Source of the DNA: Fodinicola acaciae
GTDB taxonomy: Bacteria > Actinomycetota > Actinomycetes > Mycobacteriales > HKI-0501
Direction of reading: 5' to 3'
NCBI RefSeq assembly: GCF_010993745.1
Contig: NZ_WOTN01000004.1
Span: 868,001 to 932,000, forward strand
Length of the DNA stretch: 64,000 nt
Under the pieces are notes generated by a model. That model saw only the letters and a program-made list of their open reading frames with translations. It searched no databases and was not told where the DNA came from. Shown one piece after another: positions 34,725 through 43,364 of the stretch (position 1 is the stretch's first letter; each line of letters starts with the position of its first letter). The position numbers and the translations under genes were made by a program.

Positions 34725-36007
34725 CCGGCCGGGTGCGCTGGGTCCTGATGGGCTCTCTGCTGCTGCCGCTCACCTTCGTGATGAGCCTGGACCGCACCAA
34801 CATGACCGTGTCGGCGCCGGTCATCCAGGAGAAGTTCGGCTTCTCACTGGCCGAGATGTCGGTCATCCTCACGTCGTTTTTCTGGACGTACGCGCTCTTC
34901 CAGGTGCCCGGAGGCCTGCTGGCGCAGAAGATCGGACCGCGTAAGACGCTGACCGGCGCGTCGGTCTGGTGGTCGCTGTTCACCCTTCTCACCCCGTTCG
35001 GCGGCAATTTCCTCGGTTTCACCGCGATCCGCGCGCTGCTCGGCGTCGGCCAGGCCGCCGACTGGCCGACCTCCGTGCTCGCGTTGCGCCGCTGGTTTCC
35101 GACTTCAGAGAGATCGCGCGGAAACTCGCTGCTGCTCGCCGGCCTGTATCTCGGTCCGATCGTCGGCACCCCGCTCACCGTGTGGCTGATTTCCCAGTTC
35201 GGCTGGGAATGGTCGTTCTATCTGTACGCGGTCGTCGGTTTCGTCATCGCCGGCGCGTGGTGGCTGCTGATGCGCGACCGGCCGCGTGACCATCCGCTGG
35301 TCGGCGAGCGGGAGGCCGCGCACATCGAGAACGGCCAGCCGGCCGAGACCGAGGTGAGGACCAACTGGCGGACGTTCGTCAGCTCCGGCCAGTTCTGGGC
35401 CGTCGGCCTGCAGTACGGATTTCTCATCCTCATCCAGGGTTTCTTCGTCACCTGGCTGCCGACCTACCTGGTGCAGGACCGCGGATTCTCGTTGAAGGAA
35501 ATGGGATTCGGCGCGTCGCTGCCGTGGGTCGCGATGCTGGTGATGGTGTTCGTGACGGCTGCCGTCACCGACCGCATCCTGCGGCACACCGGCTCGGTGC
35601 TCAAGGCGCGCGTACCGCTGGCGATCGGCGGATTCCTGGTCAGCGCGGTGTTTCTCATTCTCGCCGCGCTCACGCCAAACCCGTGGACGATGATCGCGTT
35701 GCTGATGGTCAGCCTCGGCGGGGTCGGCGTCGTGCAGGTGCAGGTCTGGTCGGCCTGTCAGGACCTGTCCGGAAAGTACGCCGCGACGGTGAGCGGATGG
35801 GCCAACTTCTGGGGAAATCTCACCTCCGCGCTCGGACCACTGTTCACCGCCGCGATGGTCGCGCTCGGCGCCAACTGGACGCTCGCGCTGATCGTGCTCG
35901 GCAGCTCAGGTGTGCTCGGCGCGGTGTGCTGGATCTTCGTACGGCCGGACCGCCCGCTTTCGGTCGGCGGTCAGGCATCATCTACTGAAGCCGCTTCTCT
36001 GGTCTGA
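34721..36007 (+). CDS. MFS transporter, anion:cation symporter (ACS) family
   Basis: This 428-residue protein has 12 predicted membrane segments. ACS hallmarks: MSLDRTNMTVSAPVIQEKFG at the first helix, FFWTYALFQVPGGLLAQKIG, and GVGQAADWPTSVLALRRWFP. The family imports small organic acids such as galactonate, glucarate, phthalate or tartrate with protons. Its operon context with an oxo-acid enzyme and a nitrilase suggests uptake of a carboxylic acid or amide for catabolism. Confidence 0.92.
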   Translation: MTGRVRWVLMGSLLLPLTFVMSLDRTNMTVSAPVIQEKFGFSLAEMSVILTSFFWTYALFQVPGGLLAQKIGPRKTLTGASVWWSLFTLLTPFGGNFLGFTAIRALLGVGQAADWPTSVLALRRWFPTSERSRGNSLLLAGLYLGPIVGTPLTVWLISQFGWEWSFYLYAVVGFVIAGAWWLLMRDRPRDHPLVGEREAAHIENGQPAETEVRTNWRTFVSSGQFWAVGLQYGFLILIQGFFVTWLPTYLVQDRGFSLKEMGFGASLPWVAMLVMVFVTAAVTDRILRHTGSVLKARVPLAIGGFLVSAVFLILAALTPNPWTMIALLMVSLGGVGVVQVQVWSACQDLSGKYAATVSGWANFWGNLTSALGPLFTAAMVALGANWTLALIVLGSSGVLGAVCWIFVRPDRPLSVGGQASSTEAASLV

Positions 36008-36018
36008 AGGGACGATCG

Positions 36019-36813
36019 ATGCGACTCGCACTTGCGCAGTTTTCCGCCGAGGCCGACAAAGAGGCCAATCTCAAGGTCATCGGCGAGTACGTGGCGGCCG
36101 CCGCGGACGGTGGTGCGCGACTGGTGATCTTCCCCGAGGTGGCGATGTTTTTCATGGCACAGCCCGACGACCAGTTCGTGGCCGCCGCCGAGCCGGTCGA
36201 CGGTCCGTTCGCGCAGGCCGTCGCCGACCTGGCGCGTCGGCACAGGATTTCGGTGCTGTACGGCGGATCCGAGACCGTGCCAGGCGAGGACCGCGTCTAC
36301 AACACGCTGGTCGCGCTCGGCGCCGACGGCTCGTTGCTCGGCACCTATCGCAAGCTGCACCTCTATGACGCCTTCGGCTATCTGGAGTCCGAGCGGGTAC
36401 GGCCAGGCGAGCACGGCGACCCGCTGACCTTCCCGGTCGACGACCTGGTCGTCGGTGCGCTGACCTGCTATGACGTACGCTTCCCGGAGGCATTCCGGCA
36501 GGTCGTCGACGCCGGCGCGCAGGTCGTCGCGCTGCCGGCCGCCTGGGCCGCCGGTCCGCGGAAGGAAGCGCACTGGGACACGCTCGTACGCGCGCGGGCC
36601 ATCGAAAACACCGTCTATGTCGCGGCCTGCGGCCAGACGCCGCCCCGGTGCTGTGGCAACAGCGCGCTGATCGACCCGATGGGCATCGCGGTGTCCGCAC
36701 TCGGTGAGGCCGCCGGCATCACCTTCGGCGACGTGCACGTCGACCGGGTCGAGGCCGTACGCGCCAAGAACCCCTCGCTGGCCAACCGCCGCTTCACCGT
36801 CAGCCCGCGCTGA
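36019..36813 (+). CDS. Nitrilase-family carbon-nitrogen hydrolase
   Basis: This 264-residue enzyme has the full Glu-Lys-Cys triad: Glu40 in IFPEVAMFF, Lys112 in YRKLHLYDAF and Cys150 in LTCYDVRFPE. Length and motif spacing fit the omega-amidase/amidohydrolase branch acting on amides rather than aliphatic nitrilases. The gene starts 11 bases after the transporter stop. Probably it releases ammonia from an imported amide or nitrogen compound whose carbon skeleton is handled by the RraA-like enzyme. Confidence 0.9.
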   Translation: MRLALAQFSAEADKEANLKVIGEYVAAAADGGARLVIFPEVAMFFMAQPDDQFVAAAEPVDGPFAQAVADLARRHRISVLYGGSETVPGEDRVYNTLVALGADGSLLGTYRKLHLYDAFGYLESERVRPGEHGDPLTFPVDDLVVGALTCYDVRFPEAFRQVVDAGAQVVALPAAWAAGPRKEAHWDTLVRARAIENTVYVAACGQTPPRCCGNSALIDPMGIAVSALGEAAGITFGDVHVDRVEAVRAKNPSLANRRFTVSPR

Positions 36814-36818
36814 ACAGG

Positions 36819-36853
36819 CAACGAGCCCCTGCGTGGGTCGCAGGGGCTCGTTG
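36819..36853. terminator. Bidirectional hairpin terminator
   Basis: CAACGAGCCCCTGCG and its exact complement form a 15-bp stem around TGGGT. It lies between the convergent nitrilase and Pro-rich membrane protein genes. Confidence 0.85.
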
Positions 36854-36860
36854 GACTGGA

Positions 36861-38621
36861 TCAGAGCAACACGCTGTCATCCGCTGGCGGAGACGGCGCG
36901 TCGGCCGACGGCGGTGCCGTGCCCGGACCCTGCTCGCCAGGACTCGGCGACGCGTCGGTCGGCCCACCAGGAGCGTCGGCCCAGCCGTCGCTGCTGCCAC
37001 CACCGTTGGTGGGTGGTGAGTTCTCCGGTGGCGGCGCCATCGGATACGGGCTCAACTGCGCCGACGGTGGCGTCAACGTGGCCGACGGCGGCGTGACCGA
37101 TGTCGAGTCGCCGGACGGGCTGTCCGGCTGGGAAATCGGCTTGTTGTCCGCGGCCGGCGGCGTAGCTGGCTCCGGAGCCGCTGGTGGAGCCGGCTCCGGC
37201 GCCGGGGTCAGCCGGTTGTTCAGATCGTCGATATAGCTCGGATCCGGCTCGTCATACGGATTGGCGGGTTTCAGCGACGGCTGTCCCCACGCTCGATCCT
37301 TGCTTTCCTGCCGATACGTGGAGTTGTCCGGATCGAACGGCTTCGTGAATCCGTTGGTGTCCTTGTCGGCACGCAGGAACCCACGAAACTCGGCGCCGAG
37401 GATGCCGATGGCGATCTTGAAGTGCTCCGGCAGCAGCGATTTGAGTGCCTTCTTCGGAAGCTCCCCAGGTCCCGCCTTGTCACGCTCGAGACCCTTGAGC
37501 GACGAGACATAGCCGTAGAACTCGGAGAAACCCTGCACCTCCGCGTCACCCAGATCGAGCGCGGCCTCACCGATCCGGCTCAGCAGCCCCTTTCCCTTGC
37601 CGCCTGACGGAGCGGCAGGAGCTGGCGGGACCACGGACGGCTCCTGTTTCCTGGAGCCTGTTCCCGGTTTCGAAGGCGCCGGATCGGAGTGCTGCGGACC
37701 GGCCGGCGTGTCATACCACTCGTGCCCGGAGCAGCGCTGCGCATTGGCACACAACGAATTCGCCGGCAGCGGCGGCAGATCGTACGACCGCGCGGGAGCC
37801 GCCGTGACGGACGGAACATCCGTCGGGCTCGGAATTGCCGGCCGCTCGTCGACGACGGATGGATTCCACCGTCCGTCGCGATAGTCGGCGCGGATTCCTT
37901 TCCTTGGCTGGTTCGCCGACTTGTGGTGCTTCTTGTTGGCCAGACTCGTGTGTCCGGGAGACTTGCCGTGCGCCGCTGGAAGACCGAGCCGCTCGGTGAT
38001 CCGACCGATGTCCGGCAGGCCGTACGGCCCGCCGCTCGACCCGAGTGCGGAGAAATCGTCGCTGTCGTGATGGGCGCCGATCTCGGCCGCTTGAGCCTGC
38101 TGCGGATGCGCGGCCTCGGTCGCCATCCAGCCGACGAATCCGAGCGCGCCAGCCAGCACCACCATGCCGACGCGCCGGGTATTTCGCTGTTCCCACACCG
38201 CACCGATCCGTGACAGCAGGGTTCCCGCCGTCGACACCGACCGCTGACTGTGTCGCGCTGCCGGCGTCACGGTCCGGCCGGCAGCCGCCTGCGCCACGAC
38301 GACCTCCACCAGGTCCTCGGCGACCGTGGCGGCGACGGTCACGACCTCGCCGCCATAGCGGCCGGCCGGACGACCGACGCCGTCCGGCCTGACCGCGACG
38401 TACGCACGAGCGCTGAGTCCGTGCAGCTCCTCGTCGTCCAACGCGATCAGGGTCATCCCGCCCAGCCCGCCGTTTTCGGCCGCCTGGCGAAGAAATTCCG
38501 CGCCGCGCACGGCTGGCACGACGACCGGCGTCGGGTCTGCGATGGCTCGCAGGCCGGAGCGCAGGCAGTCCGCGACCGCTCGCGCGATTCGTACGTCTTC
38601 GATGATCACGACGTACGCCAT
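36861..38621 (-). CDS. Single-span membrane protein with Pro-rich extracytoplasmic region
   Basis: This 586-residue protein starts at ATG 38621 behind a strong GGAGGGGAGGTG. Residues 1-150 form a cytoplasmic domain (MAYVVIIEDVRIARAVADCL). One membrane span lies at about 151-168 (VGMVVLAGALGFVGWMA). The rest is outside the cell: a segment with two Cys (LCANAQRCSGHEW), a region of about 130 residues with GLLSRIGEAALDLGD and LLPEHFKIAIGILG, and a Pro/Ala/Ser-rich tail of 110 residues. I recognise no family. It could be a cell-surface or spore-associated protein. Confidence 0.7.
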   Translation of the reverse strand: MAYVVIIEDVRIARAVADCLRSGLRAIADPTPVVVPAVRGAEFLRQAAENGGLGGMTLIALDDEELHGLSARAYVAVRPDGVGRPAGRYGGEVVTVAATVAEDLVEVVVAQAAAGRTVTPAARHSQRSVSTAGTLLSRIGAVWEQRNTRRVGMVVLAGALGFVGWMATEAAHPQQAQAAEIGAHHDSDDFSALGSSGGPYGLPDIGRITERLGLPAAHGKSPGHTSLANKKHHKSANQPRKGIRADYRDGRWNPSVVDERPAIPSPTDVPSVTAAPARSYDLPPLPANSLCANAQRCSGHEWYDTPAGPQHSDPAPSKPGTGSRKQEPSVVPPAPAAPSGGKGKGLLSRIGEAALDLGDAEVQGFSEFYGYVSSLKGLERDKAGPGELPKKALKSLLPEHFKIAIGILGAEFRGFLRADKDTNGFTKPFDPDNSTYRQESKDRAWGQPSLKPANPYDEPDPSYIDDLNNRLTPAPEPAPPAAPEPATPPAADNKPISQPDSPSGDSTSVTPPSATLTPPSAQLSPYPMAPPPENSPPTNGGGSSDGWADAPGGPTDASPSPGEQGPGTAPPSADAPSPPADDSVLL

Positions 38622-38745
38622 CTCGACACCTCCCCTCCGTTTTACCGATGGTTCGCTGCTCGTTGGTGAGAGCGAGTCCGATCGAAAGGTAGGGCCGTGT
38701 CGGGAGCCGCCCGTCACAGTGGCAACAACCGGCCAAATCCGGACA

Positions 38746-39450
38746 CTACGTCGGCAGGCGAGCCGCCAGGCCGTCCAGCAGGCAGTCCAGCATGAAGTCG
38801 AAGTCGACCCGGCTGTCCCACTCCGCACCGGCCGCCATCCAGGCCGCGTAGTGCGGAAACGACCCGCGAGCCAGTGACCGCTCGCGCATCGGACCGGCGA
38901 GCTGGCGCAGCTGGTCCTCGTCGGTGACGCCGATCCGGCGCCGCATCTTCAGCTCCTCGCCGATCTGCAGCGCGGTCCCCAGGCACAGGCCGTCGACCAA
39001 CGAGAAATAGCTCATCGCGGTCCCCGGCGGCAGCTCGAGTCCGGCGAACGCGCTCAGGCCGAAGTCGATCCGCCGCAGTGCGTTCGGACCAAAGGGCGGC
39101 CTGGTGTGTGACAGCGCGGCGAACCACGGATGCTCAAGCATCACCGCGAAACTGGCCTTCGCGAGCGTACGCAGCGTCGCCCGCCAGTCGCCGGGTCGTT
39201 TCGCCGGCAACTGGATCCGGCCATAGATGTCGTCCAGCACCAGGTCGACCAGACCGTCCTTGTTGCCGACGTAGCGATAGAGCGACATCGGCGTCGACGA
39301 TCCCAGCTCGGACGCGATCCGGCGCATCGTCAGCGCCTCGGTGCCTTCCGCGTCGGCGATCGCCACCGCCGTACGCACGATGTGCGCGCGGCTCAGCGTC
39401 GGTCCGCCGCCGGCCGGCTCGGGCCGGTCCCAGATCGGCTCGTCGGTCAC
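38746..39450 (-). CDS. TetR-family repressor of the divergent FAD monooxygenase
   Basis: This 234-residue protein has a TetR HTH at about residues 22-68 (AIADAEGTEALTMRRIASEL, SSTPMSLYRYVGNKDGLV) and a Tet-class C-terminal domain (LPAKRPGDWRATLRTLAKAS). The start is GTG 39450 with GGAGG five bases upstream. It is divergent from an FAD-dependent monooxygenase, and three palindromic sites lie between. This is the layout of tetracycline- or aromatic-responsive repressors. Confidence 0.9.
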   Translation of the reverse strand: MTDEPIWDRPEPAGGGPTLSRAHIVRTAVAIADAEGTEALTMRRIASELGSSTPMSLYRYVGNKDGLVDLVLDDIYGRIQLPAKRPGDWRATLRTLAKASFAVMLEHPWFAALSHTRPPFGPNALRRIDFGLSAFAGLELPPGTAMSYFSLVDGLCLGTALQIGEELKMRRRIGVTDEDQLRQLAGPMRERSLARGSFPHYAAWMAAGAEWDSRVDFDFMLDCLLDGLAARLPT

Positions 39451-39463
39451 GGGCGCCTCCTTG

Positions 39464-39513
39464 TGTACATCGTACGCGTGCGTGTACGTTGTACATCGCG
39501 TGTACGTCGTACA
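39464..39513. promoter_or_regulatory. Triple palindromic TetR operator
   Basis: Three 13-bp dyads: TGTACATCGTACG (39464-39476), TGTACGTTGTACA (39483-39495) and TGTACGTCGTACA (39501-39513). The last two have perfect five-base arms. Spacing is 19 and 18 bases, so three dimers could sit on nearly the same DNA face. Confidence 0.75.
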
Positions 39514-39526
39514 CGAAAGGAGACGG

Positions 39527-40990
39527 ATGGAACGCGTCATGATCGTCGGCGGCGGCCTGGTCGGCCTCACCGCCGCGTTGATCCTTCGGCACCACGGAGT
39601 CGAGACACTGCTGGTGGAGAAGCGCTCGGACACCTCGCCGCAACCGAAGGCGCGCCGGATCAACTTCCGGTCGATGGAGGTCTTCCGGCGGATCGGCCTG
39701 GAGGCAGAGGTCGCGAAGGCGGCCGAAGGGCTGGCCTTTTTCCAGGGCATGCGCTCAGGTCCGACGATCGTCGACTCCGAGCAGCTGCCGGCGATCCCGC
39801 CTGGTGACCTGTCCGCGATGTTCGCCGCCACGCCGTGCTCGTCGGTGCTGTGCTCGCAGGATCTTTTGGAGCCCGTGTTGCGAAAACTCGCCGAGGAACG
39901 CGGTGCGGACATCCGCTTCGACACCGAGGTGGTGGGATTTCGGCAGGACGCCGACGGCGTCGACGTGGAGTTGCGCGATGGTTCTTCCGTACGCGCGGCA
40001 TACCTGATCGCCGCCGATGGCGCGCGTTCGCCGAGCAGGGAGGCGCTCGGCATCCGGCGATCGGGTCGTGGCGGTCTCGGCAACGCGGTCAATGTGTATT
40101 TCCGCGCCGACCTGCGCGAGGTCGTCACAGGCCGCGAGTTCAACATCTGCGAGGTCACCAACGACTGGCTGTCCGGTGCTTTCGCCTCCGTCGACGGCGC
40201 CGACCGGTGGATTTTCTACACCGGCGACGAAAAGCACTCGCCCCAGGAGTGGCAGCGGCTGATCGCCAAGAGCATCGGCGCACCCGACCTGGACGTCGAG
40301 ATCCTCAGCGAAATGGCGTGGGAACCGGCGATGCGGGTGGCCGACCGGTTTTCCGACGGCCGCGTCTTCCTCGCCGGCGACGCCGCTCACGTCATGACAC
40401 CGTACGCGGCTCTCGGTGCCAACACAGGCATCCAGGACGCCGACAACCTCTGCTGGAAGCTCGCGTACGTGCTGACCGGAAAGGCCGGCCCCGGCCTGCT
40501 GGACAGTTATCATGCCGAGCGGCGTCCGGCCGGCTATCTGGCCGCGGAGCAGTCGAGCCTGCGCACCGGTGGACTGAAGGACAGCACTGCCTGGGACAAC
40601 ACGAAACCGGATTTCGTCCATCCGCTCGCGCTTTACGTCGGATTCCAGTATGAGAGCGACGCGGTGGTGGCTGACGGCCGGCCGCCGGCGCCGATGGACC
40701 GGCTGGAGCTGACTGGCCGCGCCGGCACGCGGATGCCGCATCTCTGGCTCGACAACGAAAGCCGACTGTCCACTTTGGACGCCGTCGGTGACGGATTCGC
40801 GTTGGTTGGCGGCATGGACACCGACCTGCCGGTGCCGGTCGTACGCGTCGAGAGCGCGCAATGGCAGGCGGCGACAGGACTGCCGGCGGACGGCGCGTTG
40901 CTCGTACGTCCTGACCGTGTCGTCGCGTGGCGCTCGGACACCGACGGCGTGTCCGTGGAGCAGGCGCTCGCGCGGGTTTTGGCCCTCTAG
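39527..40990 (+). CDS. FAD-dependent aromatic monooxygenase (class A, PheA/TfdB type)
   Basis: This 487-residue enzyme has the FAD-binding GGGLVGLTAAL (residues 8-18), the ribityl motif VFLAGDAAHVMTPYAALGAN near residue 285, and a C-terminal thioredoxin-like tail. It fits flavoprotein hydroxylases that act on phenols, polyketide aromatics or antibiotics such as rifampicin or tetracycline. The start is ATG 39527 with AAAGGAG. It is controlled by the divergent TetR. Antibiotic modification or aromatic breakdown are both possible. Confidence 0.9.
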   Translation: MERVMIVGGGLVGLTAALILRHHGVETLLVEKRSDTSPQPKARRINFRSMEVFRRIGLEAEVAKAAEGLAFFQGMRSGPTIVDSEQLPAIPPGDLSAMFAATPCSSVLCSQDLLEPVLRKLAEERGADIRFDTEVVGFRQDADGVDVELRDGSSVRAAYLIAADGARSPSREALGIRRSGRGGLGNAVNVYFRADLREVVTGREFNICEVTNDWLSGAFASVDGADRWIFYTGDEKHSPQEWQRLIAKSIGAPDLDVEILSEMAWEPAMRVADRFSDGRVFLAGDAAHVMTPYAALGANTGIQDADNLCWKLAYVLTGKAGPGLLDSYHAERRPAGYLAAEQSSLRTGGLKDSTAWDNTKPDFVHPLALYVGFQYESDAVVADGRPPAPMDRLELTGRAGTRMPHLWLDNESRLSTLDAVGDGFALVGGMDTDLPVPVVRVESAQWQAATGLPADGALLVRPDRVVAWRSDTDGVSVEQALARVLAL

Positions 40991-41640
40991 ATGGGATAGC
41001 CGATCCGCTCGGCGGCCGCGCGCACAGTGTCCACGCTCTCGTCCGGGTTGATCGCCTGGATGATCTCGTCGGTCAGCGGCGTCGACGCGTACACCTGGCC
41101 GACCGCCTCCGCCGACACCTCGAGCGCGTGCACGGTGCTGGCCGTACGCGCGTATTTCGCCGGATCGCGGTCGACCAGATATTCGAACATCCAACCCGAA
41201 CCGTCCGGGTCGAGGCCGTCCGGGATCTCCGGATTGCCGTGCCGCCAGCGGTCGTCGTCGCGGCGCCGCCACAGGCAGACGGTCGCCGCGAACCGGCGGT
41301 CGATCCGGAAGACGTTTCCCATCACGTAATGCCGAAACTCGTCGGGCAGGCCGTCGATGAGACCCGGCCGGATCGTCGGTGCGCCGAAAACGTACGGGCT
41401 CATCTTGGACTCGTGGTCGAAGCCGCGGATGAACGCGCCGTCCGGACCGAAGACGATCGACCACCCGTCGCCGCAGCCGCTGTCCAGCTCGGCGAGCTGG
41501 TGGTCCGGACCCCAGGCCGGCCGGAACGAGTAGTGATACTCGGCTCGGTTGATGATGATGTCGAGCATGGTGAGCGCACGGCAGTGGTCGCGCAATGCGG
41601 CGATCTCCGGCAACTGCTTGGCGACGTCCACAACGGTCAT
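40987..41640 (-). CDS. Uncharacterised protein (217 aa)
   Basis: This soluble protein begins MTVVDVAKQLPEIAALRDHC and has a recognisable SUKH-like or DUF-like order (YHYSFRPAWGPDHQLAELDS, WSIVFGPDGAFIRGFDHESK), but I cannot name the family. The ATG is preceded by a TTAGAT -10 box six bases upstream, so it is probably leaderless. It is divergent from a TetR gene across 33 bases, suggesting control by that TetR. Its 3' end overlaps the monooxygenase stop by four bases. Confidence 0.75.
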   Translation of the reverse strand: MTVVDVAKQLPEIAALRDHCRALTMLDIIINRAEYHYSFRPAWGPDHQLAELDSGCGDGWSIVFGPDGAFIRGFDHESKMSPYVFGAPTIRPGLIDGLPDEFRHYVMGNVFRIDRRFAATVCLWRRRDDDRWRHGNPEIPDGLDPDGSGWMFEYLVDRDPAKYARTASTVHALEVSAEAVGQVYASTPLTDEIIQAINPDESVDTVRAAAERIGYPI

Positions 41641-41673
41641 TCGTCTATCTAAGCCGGCAGCTAAAATGTCCTG
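41641..41673. promoter_or_regulatory. 33-base divergent leaderless promoter
   Basis: On the plus strand TAAAAT (41662-41667) ends six bases before GTG 41674. On the minus strand TTAGAT (41652-41647) ends six bases before ATG 41640. Neither gene has a ribosome site. The two -10 boxes are only nine bases apart, so the polymerases would compete. Confidence 0.55.
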
Positions 41674-42246
41674 GTGACGGACCTGCGGGAGCGGTTGCTG
41701 ACGGCCGCCGCGGAGCTGACCTGCGACCGCGGCTGGGACGGCGTCACCATGGGCCAGGTCGCAGCGCGCGCGGGCGTGAGCCGGCAGAGCGTCTACAACG
41801 AGCTCGGCGGCAAGCCGGCGCTGGCCGAGGCGCTGATCATCCAGCGGACCGACGTCTTCCTGGCCGGTGTCGCCGAGCAGCTCGCCGCGCACCACGGCGA
41901 CGTGCTGGCCGCCTTCACCGCCGCCGCCGACTACACGCTGCGCACGGCCGCCGACGACCCGCTGCTCAAGGCGATCCTGGCGTCCGTACACGGCGAAGCC
42001 AACGACCTGCTGCCGATGCTGACGACCCGGCCGCAGCCGGTGCTGGCGCGCGCGGTCGACGCGGTGCTCGGCCAGCTGCGCCGCGAGTTCGAGGTGCCGC
42101 TGCCGGACGGTCAGCTCGAGAAGGCGGTCGACGCGCTCGTACGGCTGACGCTGAGCCACCTGGTGCAGCCGACGCTGCCGATCGAGCACGCGACCGCACA
42201 ACTGCATTGGATCGCCAGCCGCCTCCTGGCATCCGAGCGGCGATAG
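41674..42246 (+). CDS. TetR-family regulator
   Basis: This 190-residue protein has a TetR HTH at residues 4-50 (RERLLTAAAELTCDRGWDGV, GQVAARAGVSRQSVYNELGG) and an all-helical ligand domain. It starts at GTG 41674 directly after a -10 box, with no ribosome site. The divergent 217-residue gene is the likely target. A hairpin terminator follows. Confidence 0.88.
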   Translation: MTDLRERLLTAAAELTCDRGWDGVTMGQVAARAGVSRQSVYNELGGKPALAEALIIQRTDVFLAGVAEQLAAHHGDVLAAFTAAADYTLRTAADDPLLKAILASVHGEANDLLPMLTTRPQPVLARAVDAVLGQLRREFEVPLPDGQLEKAVDALVRLTLSHLVQPTLPIEHATAQLHWIASRLLASERR

Positions 42247-42253
42247 CCAAGCC

Positions 42254-42306
42254 CAAACGCCGCCTGCCGGCACCGGCCGACGTCCGGCACCGGCAGGCGA
42301 TGTTTG
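42254..42306 (+). terminator. GC-rich hairpin terminator
   Basis: CGCCTGCCGG and CCGGCAGGCG form a ten-base perfect core, extended by CAAAC/GTTTG-type flanks, with further partial pairing inside the loop. It lies just after the TetR stop and before the opposite-strand 56-residue gene. Confidence 0.65.
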
Positions 42307-42346
42307 GATCTCGACTCTCATCCACGTGGGACTTCGAAACAGACCC

Positions 42347-42517
42347 CTAGGAGAGCGCCAGGCGTAGGTCGATGTACGCCTGCTCGGCCGCGTGCAGCTC
42401 GCGGCAGGCCTCGGCCGCCTCGGTGTCGGTGGCGATCTCCAGCCACAGGTGCGCCGCGTGGACGCGTACGGCCGCGTCAACGAGCTGTTCCTCCAGTGAC
42501 GACACCTCCGTGATCAC
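42347..42517 (-). CDS. Small helical protein (56 aa) coupled to DUF2470 gene
   Basis: The frame starts at GTG 42517, which overlaps the DUF2470 stop by four bases (GTGA), and ends at TAG 42347. It reads MITEVSSLEEQLVDAAVRVH and ends RLALS, acidic and almost wholly helical. Codons end mostly in G or C. The overlap gives translational coupling, so it should be made with the DUF2470 protein under the same iron box. No family recognised. Confidence 0.7.
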   Translation of the reverse strand: MITEVSSLEEQLVDAAVRVHAAHLWLEIATDTEAAEACRELHAAEQAYIDLRLALS

Positions 42518-43347
42518 AGCGACCGCCGGTGGTGCTCAAGCGGCGCGGCGGTGCCGCACGGACAGCCGAGCAACAGGCAGAGCTGACGCGCCAGGCCGTC
42601 GGGGTCGGTGACCGCTCCGTGGAAGCCCGCGCGCAGCCGATGGTGGCCGGCACCGACCCCGCAGAGCAGGTCCAACCCATAGCGGTCCAGGCCCGCGATC
42701 GACACCTCGTGCAGGTCGCGCGCGGCGGTCGTCGGCAGCTCGCGGATGGCGTACGCGATCAGCCGGTCGCGATGATAGGTCTCCAGGTGCTCGACGATCT
42801 CGTCCTCGCCTTCGTAGAGCGGATCGGCCGCCGCGCCCGCGAAGTCGGCGGCGCTGACCAGCTCGGTGCCGGCCGCCGTGGTGATCCTGATCTCAGCCAC
42901 GTCGAAGCGATAGATCGTCCAGCCGCGTCCCACGTCGAGCAGCGCACCAACCGGACGCGCGCAGGCAGCCGAGTCGGCGAGCGCGCGTTGCTGTTGAATG
43001 CCAAGCGGTTCGGTCCATCCGACGACACACAGCCGCGCGCGCGGAAGACACAGCTGGCCAGGCGGTACGTCCAGCACGTCGAGCACGCCCGGTACGTCGG
43101 CCATGGCCGGAACCCGGAGCTGATTCTCCAGTTCGGAATGCAAGGCCGTACCATCTTCTACCAGGAGGAGCATCTGGCCAGCCGGATCGGTCAGGTGTTG
43201 GACCCGGAACGTCGTGGTGTGGCGCCGCCTCGCGGCCTCACCGCTCGCGCCGTCGTCGACGCGGGGGAGAAAGAGCACCCCGTTGACGACGCCAGCAGCC
43301 AGTGTCCTCGCGCGCTCTGCCGCGCTGGGACCAGTCACGGCCTCCAT
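42514..43347 (-). CDS. DUF2470-domain protein, iron-controlled
   Basis: This 277-residue protein starts at ATG 43347 with AGGAGGTGG five bases upstream. The C-terminal part (EIVEHLETYHRDRLIAYAIR, VSIAGLDRYGLDLL, LRAGFHGAVTDPDGLARQLC) is a DUF2470 domain. This is the domain found at the end of HugZ-type heme-degrading or heme-binding proteins. The N-terminal half resembles a split-barrel start but is not clear. The gene begins 18 bases from a near-consensus iron box. Heme or iron handling is therefore the best guess. Confidence 0.8.
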   Translation of the reverse strand: MEAVTGPSAAERARTLAAGVVNGVLFLPRVDDGASGEAARRRHTTTFRVQHLTDPAGQMLLLVEDGTALHSELENQLRVPAMADVPGVLDVLDVPPGQLCLPRARLCVVGWTEPLGIQQQRALADSAACARPVGALLDVGRGWTIYRFDVAEIRITTAAGTELVSAADFAGAAADPLYEGEDEIVEHLETYHRDRLIAYAIRELPTTAARDLHEVSIAGLDRYGLDLLCGVGAGHHRLRAGFHGAVTDPDGLARQLCLLLGCPCGTAAPLEHHRRSL

Positions 43348-43364
43348 GTCCACCTCCTAAACGC

